From Calothrix sp. C42_A2020_038 (lineage in GTDB: Bacteria > Cyanobacteriota > Cyanobacteriia > Cyanobacteriales > Nostocaceae), in assembly GCA_015272395.1 (NCBI GenBank), contig JACYLQ010000027.1:1-64000 (forward strand): a stretch of 64,000 nucleotides of DNA, given 5' to 3'. Positions 46,572-56,466 of the stretch are shown piece by piece. A program made the translations under genes and the position numbers. The notes under the pieces were generated by a model that was given only the letters and a program-made list of their open reading frames with translations, was not told where the DNA came from and made no database searches. Numbering within the stretch: position 1 is the first letter of the stretch; every line of letters starts with the position of its first letter.

Positions 46572-48179
46572 TTATTCTTGTTGCGATAGGCGCTGTTCAT
46601 AGTAATCAACGATTTTTGCTGTGACATCAGAAATATCCAAACCATCAGTTTGAATTTCGACGGCATCTTTTGCTTTTCGCAAAGGAGATACCTTACGAGT
46701 ACTGTCTTTCCAATCACGTTCGGCGATATCTTTTTCCAGCTGCTCTAAATCGATTTGTGGTAAACCTTGCTTTTTAAAGTCTTGCTGGCGACGACGCGCG
46801 CGCTCGCTGACAGATGCAGTTAAGTAAATTTTGACTTCAGCATCGGGGAAAACTTGAGTACCGATATCACGACCTTCAGCAACCAAGCCACCTTTCTTGC
46901 CCCAGATTTGCTGTTGTTTGACTAATGCTTGCCGAACAGCTGTTTGTGCAGCAATCGCTGATACTTTTGATGTTACCTCTGGTGTTCTAATCTTATGGGT
47001 AACATCATGACCATTGATTGATACTTGAACTGGAGAATTTAAATTTTGGCTTGGCGCAAGATCAATAATGCACTCACTAACCAACTCAGCAATCGCGCAC
47101 TCGTCGTCAAGGAGAATACCTTCGTGCTGCACTAACCACGTTACTGCTCGATACATCGCCCCAGTATCTAAATAAATTAGACCGAGATTTGCTGCTACTT
47201 GACGGGCAACAGTCGATTTACCAGCACCAGCCGGTCCATCGATAGCGATAATCGGTTTGCGATCGCGTAGTATGGTGTTGTCGATTAAGCGTGTAGAACC
47301 AAGACGAGCAGCGATCGCGAGCATTCCTTCCTCCTGAATAATTTCCAATGGCATTAAAGTAGTCGGTTCAACCAATTCAATATATTCCACGTTCACAGGA
47401 CTGACCATTGCCATAGATTGCTCAACCAGAGCAATCAGCTTGTTGGCATTGCGAATTCCTGATTGAAATGCTGTTTGAGCGCGCTGTAAACTCTGGTATA
47501 AGATTGCAGCTTGATCTTTTTCATGTTCACTCAAATACTGATTGCGCGAACTCATGGCAAGACCAGATGCTTCTCGTACCGTCGGACAAGCGACAATCTC
47601 AATCGGCAAGTTCAGGTCAGTTACCAGCTTTTTAATAACAGCTAACTGCTGACCATCTTTCTGACCGAAATAAGCTCGGTCAGGCTTTACCAAATTAAAA
47701 AGTTTGGTAACAATTGTTGCCACACCCTGAAAGTGACCTAGCCGAGAACGACCACACAAGCCAGATATCATAGCAGATGGAGGGATAACCTGTGTTACTT
47801 TTGACTCTTGTATATTCTTCTCAATTATTCCCATCTGTTCCGGAGTTGGTGCAAAAATTGCATCGACTCCTGCTTCCTCACACAATTCTCGGTCTTTATC
47901 TAGCGTCCGAGGATAGCGCTGATAATCTTCATTTGGACTAAATTGTAGGGGATTGACAAAAATGCTCACTATTACTATGGCATTTTCTAATCGCGCCCGT
48001 TCAATTAAGCTTAGATGCCCTTGATGTAAAGCTCCCATCGTTGGTACTAAACCAACTGCTGTTTGATGAGAACTAGTTACTTCAAATTGTAGCGGCTCTT
48101 TTAGACTTATATGGTCTTGTTCTGAGGCGCATTTTTCTAAATAGCAGCGTAAAGCTGCAATTGTCGTGATACAGCGCAC
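46572..48179 (-). CDS. panC-cmk: bifunctional pantoate-beta-alanine ligase / cytidylate kinase
   Basis: A fusion typical of cyanobacteria. Residues about 1-300 are PanC, joining pantoate and beta-alanine for CoA synthesis (VGLVPTMGALHQGHLSLIER, then FGQKDGQQLAVIKKLV). Residues about 308-530 are CMP/dCMP kinase (IAIDGPAGAGKSTVARQVA Walker A, YLDTGAMYRA, VAEGRDIGTQVFPDA). Both halves have normal motifs. The only two GCGATCGC (HIP1) sites I found in the window lie in this gene, near 47254 and 47309, where PanC joins the kinase. Cytoplasmic. Confidence 0.95.
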   Translation of the reverse strand: MRCITTIAALRCYLEKCASEQDHISLKEPLQFEVTSSHQTAVGLVPTMGALHQGHLSLIERARLENAIVIVSIFVNPLQFSPNEDYQRYPRTLDKDRELCEEAGVDAIFAPTPEQMGIIEKNIQESKVTQVIPPSAMISGLCGRSRLGHFQGVATIVTKLFNLVKPDRAYFGQKDGQQLAVIKKLVTDLNLPIEIVACPTVREASGLAMSSRNQYLSEHEKDQAAILYQSLQRAQTAFQSGIRNANKLIALVEQSMAMVSPVNVEYIELVEPTTLMPLEIIQEEGMLAIAARLGSTRLIDNTILRDRKPIIAIDGPAGAGKSTVARQVAANLGLIYLDTGAMYRAVTWLVQHEGILLDDECAIAELVSECIIDLAPSQNLNSPVQVSINGHDVTHKIRTPEVTSKVSAIAAQTAVRQALVKQQQIWGKKGGLVAEGRDIGTQVFPDAEVKIYLTASVSERARRRQQDFKKQGLPQIDLEQLEKDIAERDWKDSTRKVSPLRKAKDAVEIQTDGLDISDVTAKIVDYYEQRLSQQE

Positions 48180-48503
48180 AAAATACCCCTAATTTTATCA
48201 GTTCCCTCAGACGTTAGTTTATCTCTGAAATTCCAGTAAGGGATACGCTTTAGAGCTTATGGGGTCAAACTCGAAAAACTGTACACTGTCAATACACTAT
48301 AAAATTCAATAGATACGATAAAGAGACGCAAATTTTTGCGTCTCAACATAGTAAATAAGTAAAAGTACTTATTAAAGATATCTTAGTGAAAGCGGACTTA
48401 GAATTTGTCTGAGATCAATCTTGCTAGAGGTTGATGCATGTGGCAAAAAGTTTCGCTATGCTTTTGCATCAATGTCGATATTCGTACTTAACGATTTAAT
48501 AAT
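48180..48503. other. gap with a palindrome
   Basis: 324 bases between two minus-strand genes, holding the panC-cmk promoter and a small palindrome (separate entry). No gene recognised. Confidence 0.4.
48323..48344. terminator. palindrome downstream of rlpA
   Basis: GAGACGCAA at 48323-48331 pairs with TTGCGTCTC at 48336-48344; on the minus strand TTT follows. It lies about 160 bases beyond the rlpA stop, so the terminator role is plausible but not certain. Confidence 0.45.
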
Positions 48504-49565
48504 TTATCGCCCTAACACCTCAATTTTAACTGGCGCCAGACCTTTGCCAATCATGCCCAGAACACGAGCGGCACCATAGGAAAGGTCAATCACCCGACCG
48601 CGAATGAATGGACCTCGGTCATTGATTCGCACAACTACCGAACGACCATTACGGGTATTAGTAACACGTACTCGTGTTCCAAATGGTAAGCTGCGATGGG
48701 CTGCGGTCATTCCCTCTGGATTAAACCGTTCACCCGTTGCTGTACGATTGCCAGAACCGTCATATCCGTAAAACGAAGCTATTCCACGAAGCGTCACTTT
48801 AATTGGTTCTGCGATCTCGTTGGGTAACTTAGGTATTGAAATCGATGGCAGTTTCGTTGGATAATTTGCAATCTCGCTTATCGGCGCCGCATTGCCCACT
48901 AGTCTCCGCAAGCGATTAGTCGCTTGTAGGGCATCCGCCGCACGGTTAGAAGTTGCATCCGGCGCCAGTGTATTGTTATCAAACGCTACAAGTTCGTGAT
49001 CATCAACTTTGATGACGTAGCGACCACTTTCAGTATTAGACAGACTCTTGTTTTGAGCAGTTGGATCTACATCTACAGCTTGCCAACTTACCCTAATCTT
49101 GTCGGCATCGACTTTCTGCTGAACTAACTCATTGATACGAGTCGCTACTAAACTCGCTCTTTGAACTGGGTCGTTGCTATTAACCTGGTCATCAAGTTCG
49201 ACTGTTGACTGTGAGCTAGCAGTTGCAACGTAACTTTGTCGGCGCCCCGTGTCACCAATTGCACCAACCTTGGTCTCTGTACTAACTCCTTGTTGCTGAC
49301 CCACAAAAGTTAGAACCGGAATATCACGTATGTAAAGCGTTGCTGCTTGCTTTCCAGCAAGGTTATGGGTATGAATTTGCGTAACCGCAGCTGCCACTGC
49401 GTTACTAGCTTGATTTTGATACTCTCCCACCTTCATGACTTCACCTGATGCCAATGAAGGATTAGCTGGAACCGTTTGTTTGGTCGTTTGACTTCGACCA
49501 ATTGACGGTGTGCCCACGATAGCACTCAACAAAACTACAACAGTCAGTAAATGTCTATGATTCAT
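48504..49565 (-). CDS. rlpA: RlpA-like septal ring lytic transglycosylase (double-psi beta-barrel)
   Basis: A 353-residue exported protein. Residues 1-25 are a signal peptide ([13 protein letters not shown]). A long middle region (about 40-255) has no clear family. The C-terminal RlpA domain (about 260-353) reads [35 protein letters not shown] and [15 protein letters not shown] with the conserved aspartate of the active site. RlpA proteins cut peptidoglycan lacking stem peptides at septa. No lipobox is seen, so it is probably soluble in the periplasm. Confidence 0.88.
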   Translation of the reverse strand: MNHRHLLTVVVLLSAIVGTPSIGRSQTTKQTVPANPSLASGEVMKVGEYQNQASNAVAAAVTQIHTHNLAGKQAATLYIRDIPVLTFVGQQQGVSTETKVGAIGDTGRRQSYVATASSQSTVELDDQVNSNDPVQRASLVATRINELVQQKVDADKIRVSWQAVDVDPTAQNKSLSNTESGRYVIKVDDHELVAFDNNTLAPDATSNRAADALQATNRLRRLVGNAAPISEIANYPTKLPSISIPKLPNEIAEPIKVTLRGIASFYGYDGSGNRTATGERFNPEGMTAAHRSLPFGTRVRVTNTRNGRSVVVRINDRGPFIRGRVIDLSYGAARVLGMIGKGLAPVKIEVLGR

Positions 49566-50476
49566 GCGTCCGAATTTAAAGCGATATAAGAATTGAGTCG
49601 GAAATTAACTTCTAGAAGCGCGCACCTAAATTTAGTGCGAAATCACAAAGTATTTCGTACTCGTTCCGCTTTCACTTTCTGTTTGTAACTGCAACAGACT
49701 AACACAAACTCTTGTGCTTGGGGATCGGGGTTTTATCGTAAACTTTGGTAAATTTGGTAATATTAAAAATTTTTCACAAACGTCTAAGCTAGTCAGAAAG
49801 AGATTTCTGCTGATGTAGCAATTTTTTTCAAAGAAGATAGAATTTTTTTTTTAACTTTACAATCCTGAACAACCAAAACAAGCCTTTTTAAACTTGTATT
49901 TATCAATTCACAAACGCTTCAAATGCTTTATATTCATGGACTTCAATACGCAATACACAGGTGGTGATTTTGGCTTGATATCCAATTACCAACTGTCAAT
50001 TTAGCATGTGCTTAACAGGTTAAGTATTTGACACCAGAATACAACAAGCGTAAACAAAGCGAGACAATTAGGTGTTTTTGACAGCACATCATATTTTCAG
50101 TATTAATACTTAAACATAAGTAATATTACTCACAAAAAAAACAACGAATTTTGAGACTTAAGTTTAATTTATATAAGCAAAAATAATCTATTGTTCAATG
50201 CTCGTTTTTTTAGAGTAGATTTTTGGCGCCAAGTATGCATACAAATAGCAACATAACTATTATTTAGGATTGGGCGTAATTTCGCATATACTGTGTAAAA
50301 GCAGGTTTTCATTGAATAAATGGCTTGTAAAAAAAAATTGCCGTTAATAGCGAGTATAGTTACGAACTAATATTTTCGCTTCAGACAACTAATCCAGATA
50401 ATGGGACAATCGAATATTATGAGGCGAAAAGTAAAACTTATATCTTCGTCCCTTTCTTCTTTCTCCTGGTAGGTGC
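49566..50476. other. long gene-free region between rlpA and glsA
   Basis: 911 AT-rich bases between divergent genes. It has a run of nine or more T near 49845, one GGCGCC at about 50224, and no open frame with protein-like composition. It is the longest empty stretch in the window. I see no tRNA or riboswitch structure. Confidence 0.5.
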
Positions 50477-51448
50477 ATGACAGACACTAAAACCTCAGAA
50501 ATTACAACATCTTCACTATCTGTATTCTTAGATGATTTATATTCCAAATACAAATCGTTGCGCGCGGGTGCAGTCGCAAATTATATTCCAGAATTAGCGA
50601 AAGTCAATTCTGACTTATTTAGTATTTGTATCGTTACAGTTAACGGTGATGTTTACCAGGTTGGTGATTTTGAACATCTATTTACAATTCAATCAATTTC
50701 TAAAGTATTTGTTTATGGACTTGCGCTAGAAGACCACGGTAGAGACTACGTGTTAACACGAGTAGGAGTGGAGCCAACAGGAGATGCCTTCAACTCAATT
50801 ATTCTAGACGAACAATCAAAGCGCCCTTACAATCCGATGGTCAACGCTGGCGCCATTGCAACTACTAGTTTGATCAAAGGGTCAGGAGCAACCGAACGTC
50901 TCAACCGCTTACTCAATATGTTTAGACGTTACGTAGGTAAAGATGTATTTGTTGATATTTCTGTATTTACCTCTGAACGCAGCACTGGACATCGTAACCG
51001 AGCAATGGCACACTTGATGCTTAACTTTGGCATGATAGATAAACACATTGATGAGTCGTTAGATTTGTATTTTCAACAGTGTGCGGTAATGGTAAACTGT
51101 CGCGACTTAGGAGTAATGGCAGCAGTACTTGCTAACAAAGGAGTTAACCCAATTACAAAGGAGCAAGCTGTTGATAGTTGCTATATCAAAGATATTTTGA
51201 GTGTTATGTATACCTGTGGAATGTACAACTTTGCTGGAGAATGGGCATATAAAGTTGGTATTCCGGCCAAAAGTGGTGTCAGTGGGGGAATTATTGCCGT
51301 AGTCCCAGGTCAGATGGGAATAGCTGTATTTTCCCCCTTATTAGACACGCGAGGCAATAGTATCCGTGGTGTGAAGGTGTGCGAAGAGTTATCGCAGCAG
51401 TTTGGCTTACATATGTTTGACTGCGTTGATCGGCGCCTGGTAATTTAA
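50477..51448 (+). CDS. glsA: glutaminase
   Basis: Hydrolyses glutamine to glutamate and ammonia; serine-dependent beta-lactamase-like fold. A 323-residue protein with the SxxK catalytic motif at Ser73-Lys76 ([16 protein letters not shown]), [14 protein letters not shown], and [20 protein letters not shown] near the end. Length is normal for the bacterial enzyme. GGTAGG lies just before the ATG. It has a remnant of another gene on the opposite strand touching its stop. Confidence 0.93.
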   Translation: MTDTKTSEITTSSLSVFLDDLYSKYKSLRAGAVANYIPELAKVNSDLFSICIVTVNGDVYQVGDFEHLFTIQSISKVFVYGLALEDHGRDYVLTRVGVEPTGDAFNSIILDEQSKRPYNPMVNAGAIATTSLIKGSGATERLNRLLNMFRRYVGKDVFVDISVFTSERSTGHRNRAMAHLMLNFGMIDKHIDESLDLYFQQCAVMVNCRDLGVMAAVLANKGVNPITKEQAVDSCYIKDILSVMYTCGMYNFAGEWAYKVGIPAKSGVSGGIIAVVPGQMGIAVFSPLLDTRGNSIRGVKVCEELSQQFGLHMFDCVDRRLVI

Positions 51449-51594
51449 CCAACTGTGACTTCAGATGTGTCTACTGCACTAGTGCCGTTAACAGTGCGTG
51501 CGACTGATACCATTTTGTTTAGAATGTTTTGATTAGGGACTTTACCTCTTAACACCACTGTAGTACTAGTTTGAGCTACCCAAAGAGTGTCATT
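51445..51594 (-). pseudogene. C-terminal remnant of a BON-domain protein
   Basis: The minus frame 51594-51445 reads NDTLWVAQTSTTVVLRGKVP, then NQNILNKMVSVARTVNGTSA and VDTSEVTVG followed by a stop: the last 49 residues of a BON (OsmY-like) domain protein. A stop codon lies directly before it and no start exists. The stop overlaps the end of glsA by four bases. The rest of the gene is gone, replaced by AT-rich DNA. Confidence 0.6.
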
Positions 51595-51677
51595 TTAAGT
51601 TGAAGGCAATGTCTGAAAGATATGGATTGAAATATATTGAACAGGAAGAATCTTATACCAGCAAAGAATGACCATAA

Positions 51678-52586
51678 CTAAGGCTTGATGTTGTTAGTCG
51701 TAACAAAATCATGAAATAGCAAGTAATCTACACAACGTCTGCCATCAGGAGCTTTATACAAAATATCAACAAAATTCGCATCTAAAATAATTTCTTCAGG
51801 AATATAAGAATGACGAGCGTGGATTGTTTGTGATACTGTTTCATCGATTCCAGTCAAAATAACGAGAATTTCCAATTCATCCTCAATCATCTTTTGTGGC
51901 GTTAGTGCGTATAATGGACTGTCTTCATTGATGACGTGCATGACTGACCACGAAAGCGCAAACAGTGGAGAATTGCTGCGAGCTAAAGGCAAATCATAAA
52001 ATCGTCGCATGAAATTCCCTTCTTTCGTGTATTCATTACGAACAACCGTTACACGCACTTGTGCTTCTAAAATTAAATTTTGGCGTTTGTTTGCGACCCT
52101 AAACATCAATGTTGGTGAGCCATTGTAGGTTGAAATCAATGCCACACGACTAAATATTACCCGTGCTTTAGGTGTTGAAAAGCGCGCGAACATGATGCCA
52201 CTTGCCATTGTTAAACACAATAACCCGATTATTGATTCAATCGTAACTAAAAAATTTGCATACGCCGTTGTCGGATACATGGCGCCGTAACCAATCGATG
52301 CCATTGTTTGAACGCTAAAAAAGAAAGCATCGAGAAAGTTTCCAGGACGCGCGTTTTCAATTCCATTACCGCCAGCAAGGTATAGACAAGCAAAAAGAGC
52401 ATTGGTAATAAAATAGCCTAAAATCACTAACGCGATAAATTTTGCCCAAGAAATAGTTAAAAGAACATGGTAAATGTCGTAGCGCCAAGGTGAATATGAT
52501 ATGCCCTTACGAGTAACTCTAGAGCTACCATATCGGTTCACCACACTATTCGATGTTGCTTGATTTTGGCGACGATTTCTAGCCAT
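51678..52586 (-). CDS. inward-rectifier-type (KirBac) potassium channel
   Basis: A 302-residue two-helix channel. Order: an N-terminal slide region (about 30-45), outer helix (about 48-72), pore helix and selectivity filter SIGYG at 97-101 (FFSVQTMASIGYGAMYP), inner helix (about 110-134), and a cytoplasmic beta-sandwich (about 140-295; ARVIFSRVALIS, LMFRVANKRQNLI) as in KirBac. It likely passes K+ across the plasma or thylakoid membrane. Gating ligand unknown. Single gene. Confidence 0.9.
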   Translation of the reverse strand: MARNRRQNQATSNSVVNRYGSSRVTRKGISYSPWRYDIYHVLLTISWAKFIALVILGYFITNALFACLYLAGGNGIENARPGNFLDAFFFSVQTMASIGYGAMYPTTAYANFLVTIESIIGLLCLTMASGIMFARFSTPKARVIFSRVALISTYNGSPTLMFRVANKRQNLILEAQVRVTVVRNEYTKEGNFMRRFYDLPLARSNSPLFALSWSVMHVINEDSPLYALTPQKMIEDELEILVILTGIDETVSQTIHARHSYIPEEIILDANFVDILYKAPDGRRCVDYLLFHDFVTTNNIKP

Positions 52587-52726
52587 TGATAACAGCAGTA
52601 CAAAAGCCGAAGCTTAGGAAGTCTAGGACTTTATTATTATCCAATAATTTTGATATGATAAATTATAAAGAGGCGCAAAGTTTTAGCCTTTTGGGCATAG
52701 ATAAATGCAACGCGCCTCTAGACCTA

Positions 52727-53161
52727 CTAACTTAAATCTTGAATCATTTGTTTGAGTTCTAGATGGTGATTTCCTTCTTCTTCAATCATATTGCGTACAA
52801 ACTCTACTAACTCTTGGTTAGAAGCAGGTGCTGAAGCAAGCAGTTGTTGGTACATTTCTATTGCTTGTTGTTCGTGTGCCAGACTTGCAACCAATATATC
52901 TTTAACTGAATATTGCTCTATATCTTTAACTGGTGCAATACAGGGTTTCGGATGACCATTCAGAGATACGAGTATTTCGCCTACTTTTCGGGCGTGAGCT
53001 AAAGATTCTTCTGCCTGCTCCTTGAGAAAATCTATAATCAAGTTACGGTTGGCGCCCTTAACCACTAAACAAAAGTGGTTATAGCGAATGACTCCCGCAA
53101 GCTCATATTCCATGATACTTTGCAACAAATGGAGGGTTTGTTGCTGGTCATTTTCTTTCAT
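52727..53161 (-). CDS. ferritin-like (bacterioferritin-type) protein, paralogue 1
   Basis: A 144-residue four-helix protein. Iron-ligand candidates: Glu in MEYELAGVIRY, EESLAHARKVGE (Glu and His on helix 2), HEQQAIEMY on helix 3, and IEEEGNHHLELKQM on helix 4, the carboxylate/histidine pattern of the diiron centre. It may store iron or protect against peroxide. A second copy 580 bases upstream on the same strand is clearly related, so this is a tandem duplication. Confidence 0.82.
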   Translation of the reverse strand: MKENDQQQTLHLLQSIMEYELAGVIRYNHFCLVVKGANRNLIIDFLKEQAEESLAHARKVGEILVSLNGHPKPCIAPVKDIEQYSVKDILVASLAHEQQAIEMYQQLLASAPASNQELVEFVRNMIEEEGNHHLELKQMIQDLS

Positions 53162-53482
53162 CTAGTTGCTATAAATTTTTATTAGTCATCAATGCTGAGT
53201 ATACAATACTGCGATTTATTTAAAAGTATCTTTATACGTGTTAACTTATAAATTAAGTATTTTTAAATACTAATAATCCTTTTCTTAACCTTAATTTTAT
53301 CTTTTTGTTCAGGTATTAGAGGATGTTTAAAAAGTCTAAAAATATATCCCCAACAGGGGGAGAGACTTTGAAACCCTTATTTTCTTTCCTTTCCTGGTAG
53401 GGAAGGGGTTAGGTTCTTAGCTTCAAATAAATTTGAGTAAATAATTTAATTAGTGGCTATTCTGTACGCGCAACAATTTGAA
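53162..53482. other. gap between ferritin-like gene and MOSC fragment
   Basis: 321 bases with a CT/AG-rich stretch near 53345-53400 (CCCCAACAGGGGGAGAG and TTTCCTGGTAGGGAAGGGG) of the common cyanobacterial repeat type. No gene recognised. Confidence 0.4.
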
Positions 53483-53680
53483 TTAATACATAACAAAATG
53501 ATGCTTTCTCATCCACGGCACTTCAGTATGCATGTTCAGCTCATCTTGTCTATACATTAGCGCAAACGCACGGTCTCCCTGAATACCATGAGCAACTTTA
53601 AGGAAGACAGATTCTTGTACTTGTGGAGTTAGTCCTTTGATCGGATAAATGAATAGTTGTTTGACAAAAATCTGTTTCAT
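53483..53680 (-). pseudogene. truncated MOSC N-terminal domain protein
   Basis: 65 codons: KQLFIYPIKGLTPQVQESVF, then GIQGDRAFALMYRQDELN, the beta-barrel N-terminal part of MOSC proteins (molybdenum-cofactor related). The frame stops after PWMRKHHFVMY, where a full gene would continue for about 200 residues with the MOSC domain itself. It lies between the two ferritin-like paralogues. Called a pseudogene, though a short expressed protein cannot be excluded. Confidence 0.65.
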
Positions 53681-53743
53681 GCTTTTTTAATTATGTTGTT
53701 TTTTCAGATTTCCGACTTCTTCAAGAAGCCGGAAACCCGAAGG

Positions 53744-54178
53744 TTAGCTAAAATCTCGGAGCATTTTTTTCAATTCTAAATTGTGCAGTTCTTCCTGACC
53801 AATCATTGTTCGAGCAAATTCTTCCAAATAAATACTAGCATCGCTGACTGTATCAAGTAACTCTTTGTACAGTGATAACGCTTTCTTTTCATGAATCAAG
53901 CTTTCTTCTAAGATATGTTTAACTGAATGCTTATAAGTTTCCTCCATTGGAGCAATTTTGAGACTAGGATGTCCATCTAAACCAGTAAGAATTTCTCCAA
54001 CTTGTTGAGCATGAAGTAGTGATTCACTAGCCTGTGCTTTGAAAAAATCTACAATAGGAATGCGGTATGGGCCTGTCACCATTAATGAATAATGCGTGTA
54101 ACGAACAACACCTGCGAGTTCAAATTCCATAATGGTATTAAGCAGGTCGATTGTTTTTTGCTGATTAAGTTCTTGCAT
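53744..54178 (-). CDS. ferritin-like (bacterioferritin-type) protein, paralogue 2
   Basis: A 144-residue protein of the same length and pattern as the one ending at 52727: MEFELAGVVRYTHY, ASESLLHAQQVGE, HEKKALSLYKEL and GQEELHNLELKKML. The conserved Glu and His positions of the diiron site are kept, with QEELHN in place of EEGNHH on helix 4. Sequence divergence from the other copy is large enough for an old duplication. It reads away from the cbiMQO operon, sharing a 425-base upstream region with it. Confidence 0.8.
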   Translation of the reverse strand: MQELNQQKTIDLLNTIMEFELAGVVRYTHYSLMVTGPYRIPIVDFFKAQASESLLHAQQVGEILTGLDGHPSLKIAPMEETYKHSVKHILEESLIHEKKALSLYKELLDTVSDASIYLEEFARTMIGQEELHNLELKKMLRDFS

Positions 54179-54603
54179 TAGTTACCAATTCACCTTACAT
54201 ACTTACCGACAATTAACTAGGTAATTTGAGATTTAAAAGAAATACAGCTAGGTAATCTAGATTTTCCAGGCTATAATAGCTTTTAACAATTACATAGCTT
54301 CTTCTCTTTAAATTATTTTAACCTCTGATTAAGTCTATATTTGATTTTTTTCAGCAAAAGCTTTATCAATAACAAAGTACACTTTTTCTCAAATCGTAGC
54401 AACTTGACTATACGTCAAGATTTTGACAGTACATTTGCGTCTTATATTGATCTAATATTTGCTGATCAATTACTCTTAAGAAGTATTAATTATCCCCCAT
54501 AAGGGCATTGAATACGATTCAATGTTTTGTTTTTTATTAAGTTTAGATACTAACAATTTTAATAATGTTAGCGTATAAACAATGACATAAAATGGAGAGC
54601 ATA
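54179..54603. promoter_or_regulatory. divergent region upstream of cbiM
   Basis: 425 AT-rich bases between the second ferritin-like gene and cbiM. I looked for a cobalamin riboswitch (B12 box) and found none. GGAG at 54595-54598 lies seven bases before the preferred cbiM start. Confidence 0.4.
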
Positions 54604-55527
54604 ATGCATATTCCTGATGGGTTTATTTCTCCACCAGTAGCTGTGGTAACGGGTGTATTAAGTGTAGCAGCGCTGTCAATAGCGGTAACACGTACAAAGA
54701 AAGTATTTGGTGTGCGTAGTGCGCCGATCTTGGGATTAACAACAGCATTTGTTTTTGCCGCGCAAATGATAAATTTCCCTGTGGCAGGTGGAACTAGTGG
54801 ACATCTGTTAGGTGGAACTTTAGCAGCAGTAATTTTGAATAGCCCTTGGGCGGCAACGATTTGTATTGCTACAGTTTTAATTATTCAGGCAGTGCTATTT
54901 GCCGACGGTGGAATAACGGCTCTAGGGGCAAATATTTTTAATATGGGGGTTGTTGGAGTTTGGGCTGGCTGGGCTTTAACTCAGCCTTTGCTCAGGTTGT
55001 TAGGTGGTAAAAGAAGCCGTTTACCTTTAGCTGCGGCAATTGCTGCTGGTGTCAGCGTTATGCTAGCAGCAGTAGTCGCATCAATACAATTAGCTATATC
55101 TGGAACAGCACCAGCTAATATTGTTTTACCTTCAATGGCGGGAATTCATATATTGATTGGGGTTGGAGAAGGATTGATTACAGGAGGAGTATTGACTTAC
55201 CTGATTACCGCAAGACCAGACTTACTCGCAGGAGAAGAGCGCGAGTTTAAAGGTTGGTTAGTTCCAATCGTAAGTATTTTAATAGTTGCAGGAATTTTAT
55301 CATTATTTGCTTCGACATTTCCAGATGGATTGGACTGGGTAGCAGAGCAGATTGGATTTGATAAATTAGCAGACAACGTTCGTGTTGCAGTACCTACACC
55401 CTTTGCAGATTACCAAGTAGAAGGACTAGACAAGTTAGGTACAAGTATTGCTGGAATTCTTGGCTCTATTGTTTGCTTTGCTCTTGCATTTGGTCTTGCC
55501 AGAGTGATGAAAAGTGCTGAGTCATAA
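54604..55527 (+). CDS. cbiM: cobalt/nickel energy-coupling-factor permease CbiM (with CbiN-like C-terminus)
   Basis: Substrate-binding membrane subunit of a group I ECF transporter. The 307 residues carry about seven helices, then a C-terminal part (FPDGLDWVAEQIGF and a final helix) matching CbiN/PDGLE-type additions. The mature protein must begin MHIPDGF, because the free N-terminus and His2 bind the metal. This, plus GGAG seven bases upstream, favours the ATG at 54604 over the one at 54592. CbiQ and CbiO genes follow. Cobalt versus nickel cannot be settled from sequence. Confidence 0.92.
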   Translation: MHIPDGFISPPVAVVTGVLSVAALSIAVTRTKKVFGVRSAPILGLTTAFVFAAQMINFPVAGGTSGHLLGGTLAAVILNSPWAATICIATVLIIQAVLFADGGITALGANIFNMGVVGVWAGWALTQPLLRLLGGKRSRLPLAAAIAAGVSVMLAAVVASIQLAISGTAPANIVLPSMAGIHILIGVGEGLITGGVLTYLITARPDLLAGEEREFKGWLVPIVSILIVAGILSLFASTFPDGLDWVAEQIGFDKLADNVRVAVPTPFADYQVEGLDKLGTSIAGILGSIVCFALAFGLARVMKSAES

Positions 55528-55582
55528 ACTCATTTTTCACGTTATGTAGAAAAACCAAGTCCCACCCCTGAAGGAAGCAAAA

Positions 55583-55609
55583 GACTGAAAATTTTTTGGA
55601 TTTTCAGTC
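55583..55609 (+). terminator. hairpin between cbiM and cbiQ
   Basis: GACTGAAAAT and ATTTTCAGTC form a perfect 10-bp stem about 55 bases after cbiM. No U-run follows, so partial termination or mRNA processing within the operon is possible. Confidence 0.45.
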
Positions 55610-55818
55610 TGTTGCTGGTGGGCTTTCTGCTCTAATACTTGTAAAATCTATCCCCCTAACCCCCTTACTCTTCTCCCCTCTTTGTGGTAATAGAAGTTTA
55701 GGAGATGGCAAAACTACAGGTTGGGTGCAACATAGGGAAGCCCAATCTATAATTCTAAAAATTTAATTCTAAAAATTTTGATTTTGGAATTTATCACTTT
55801 TTTGATATCTGGAAAAAT

Positions 55819-56466
55819 ATGTCTTTAGCTGCACGTTTATATGTATCTCTGATAATTGTTGTTGGATGTGCTTTTCTTAAGCAAAATACTTGGTATACGC
55901 TTAGTGTTTATGCTGCTTTATCTTTCATTTGGGCTGGAGTCTTACGCGCAAGACTTCCAAAACTTGCGGCTTTACTTGGTACTGAATTACTGTTTCTATT
56001 ATTCTTGACACTTCCTTTAGGTTGGGAACGCGCGAGTTTTTTGCTGGTTCGTGCCTTTGTTTGTTTGTTAACAATGAATAGTTTTTTGCTTACCCTGCCA
56101 CCACATAGTTTTGGTATTGCACTTAAATCTTTACCTTTACCAAGCATATTCAAACAAAGCTTATTATTAGCTGGGCAATATATAGAAATATTGCTTTTGG
56201 AAGTCGAGAGAATGCAGCGTTCTGCACAGTTACGTGGACTTTCTGGAACTGCTGCATGGTTACGCTATGCCAGTGCGGCAATGATTGGTGCTTTATACTT
56301 ACGCAGTTTAGACCGTGCAGAGAGAGTTTACGCTGCAATGATTGTGCGTGGATACAGTGGAGAAATGCCTGTTGACTCAGAACTTCGACCAAAAGAACTT
56401 TACGTAGTTATATTGATTAGTGTTATTGCGCTGAGTTTAACTATTGCATCATGGTTATATCTGTAG
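55819..56466 (+). CDS. cbiQ: ECF transporter transmembrane component CbiQ
   Basis: A 215-residue membrane protein with four to five helices that couples the ATPase to CbiM. The cytoplasmic coupling motifs with small residues, characteristic of T components, appear as QRSAQLRGLSG and ERVYAAMIVRGYSG. It follows cbiM after about 290 bases containing a hairpin and overlaps cbiO by 16 bases, which implies coupled translation of the two. Confidence 0.9.
   Translation: MSLAARLYVSLIIVVGCAFLKQNTWYTLSVYAALSFIWAGVLRARLPKLAALLGTELLFLLFLTLPLGWERASFLLVRAFVCLLTMNSFLLTLPPHSFGIALKSLPLPSIFKQSLLLAGQYIEILLLEVERMQRSAQLRGLSGTAAWLRYASAAMIGALYLRSLDRAERVYAAMIVRGYSGEMPVDSELRPKELYVVILISVIALSLTIASWLYL

Noticed and set aside
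54179-54591. riboswitch upstream of cbiM
   Set aside because: No B12-box or other conserved metal-riboswitch core seen in the 413 bases.
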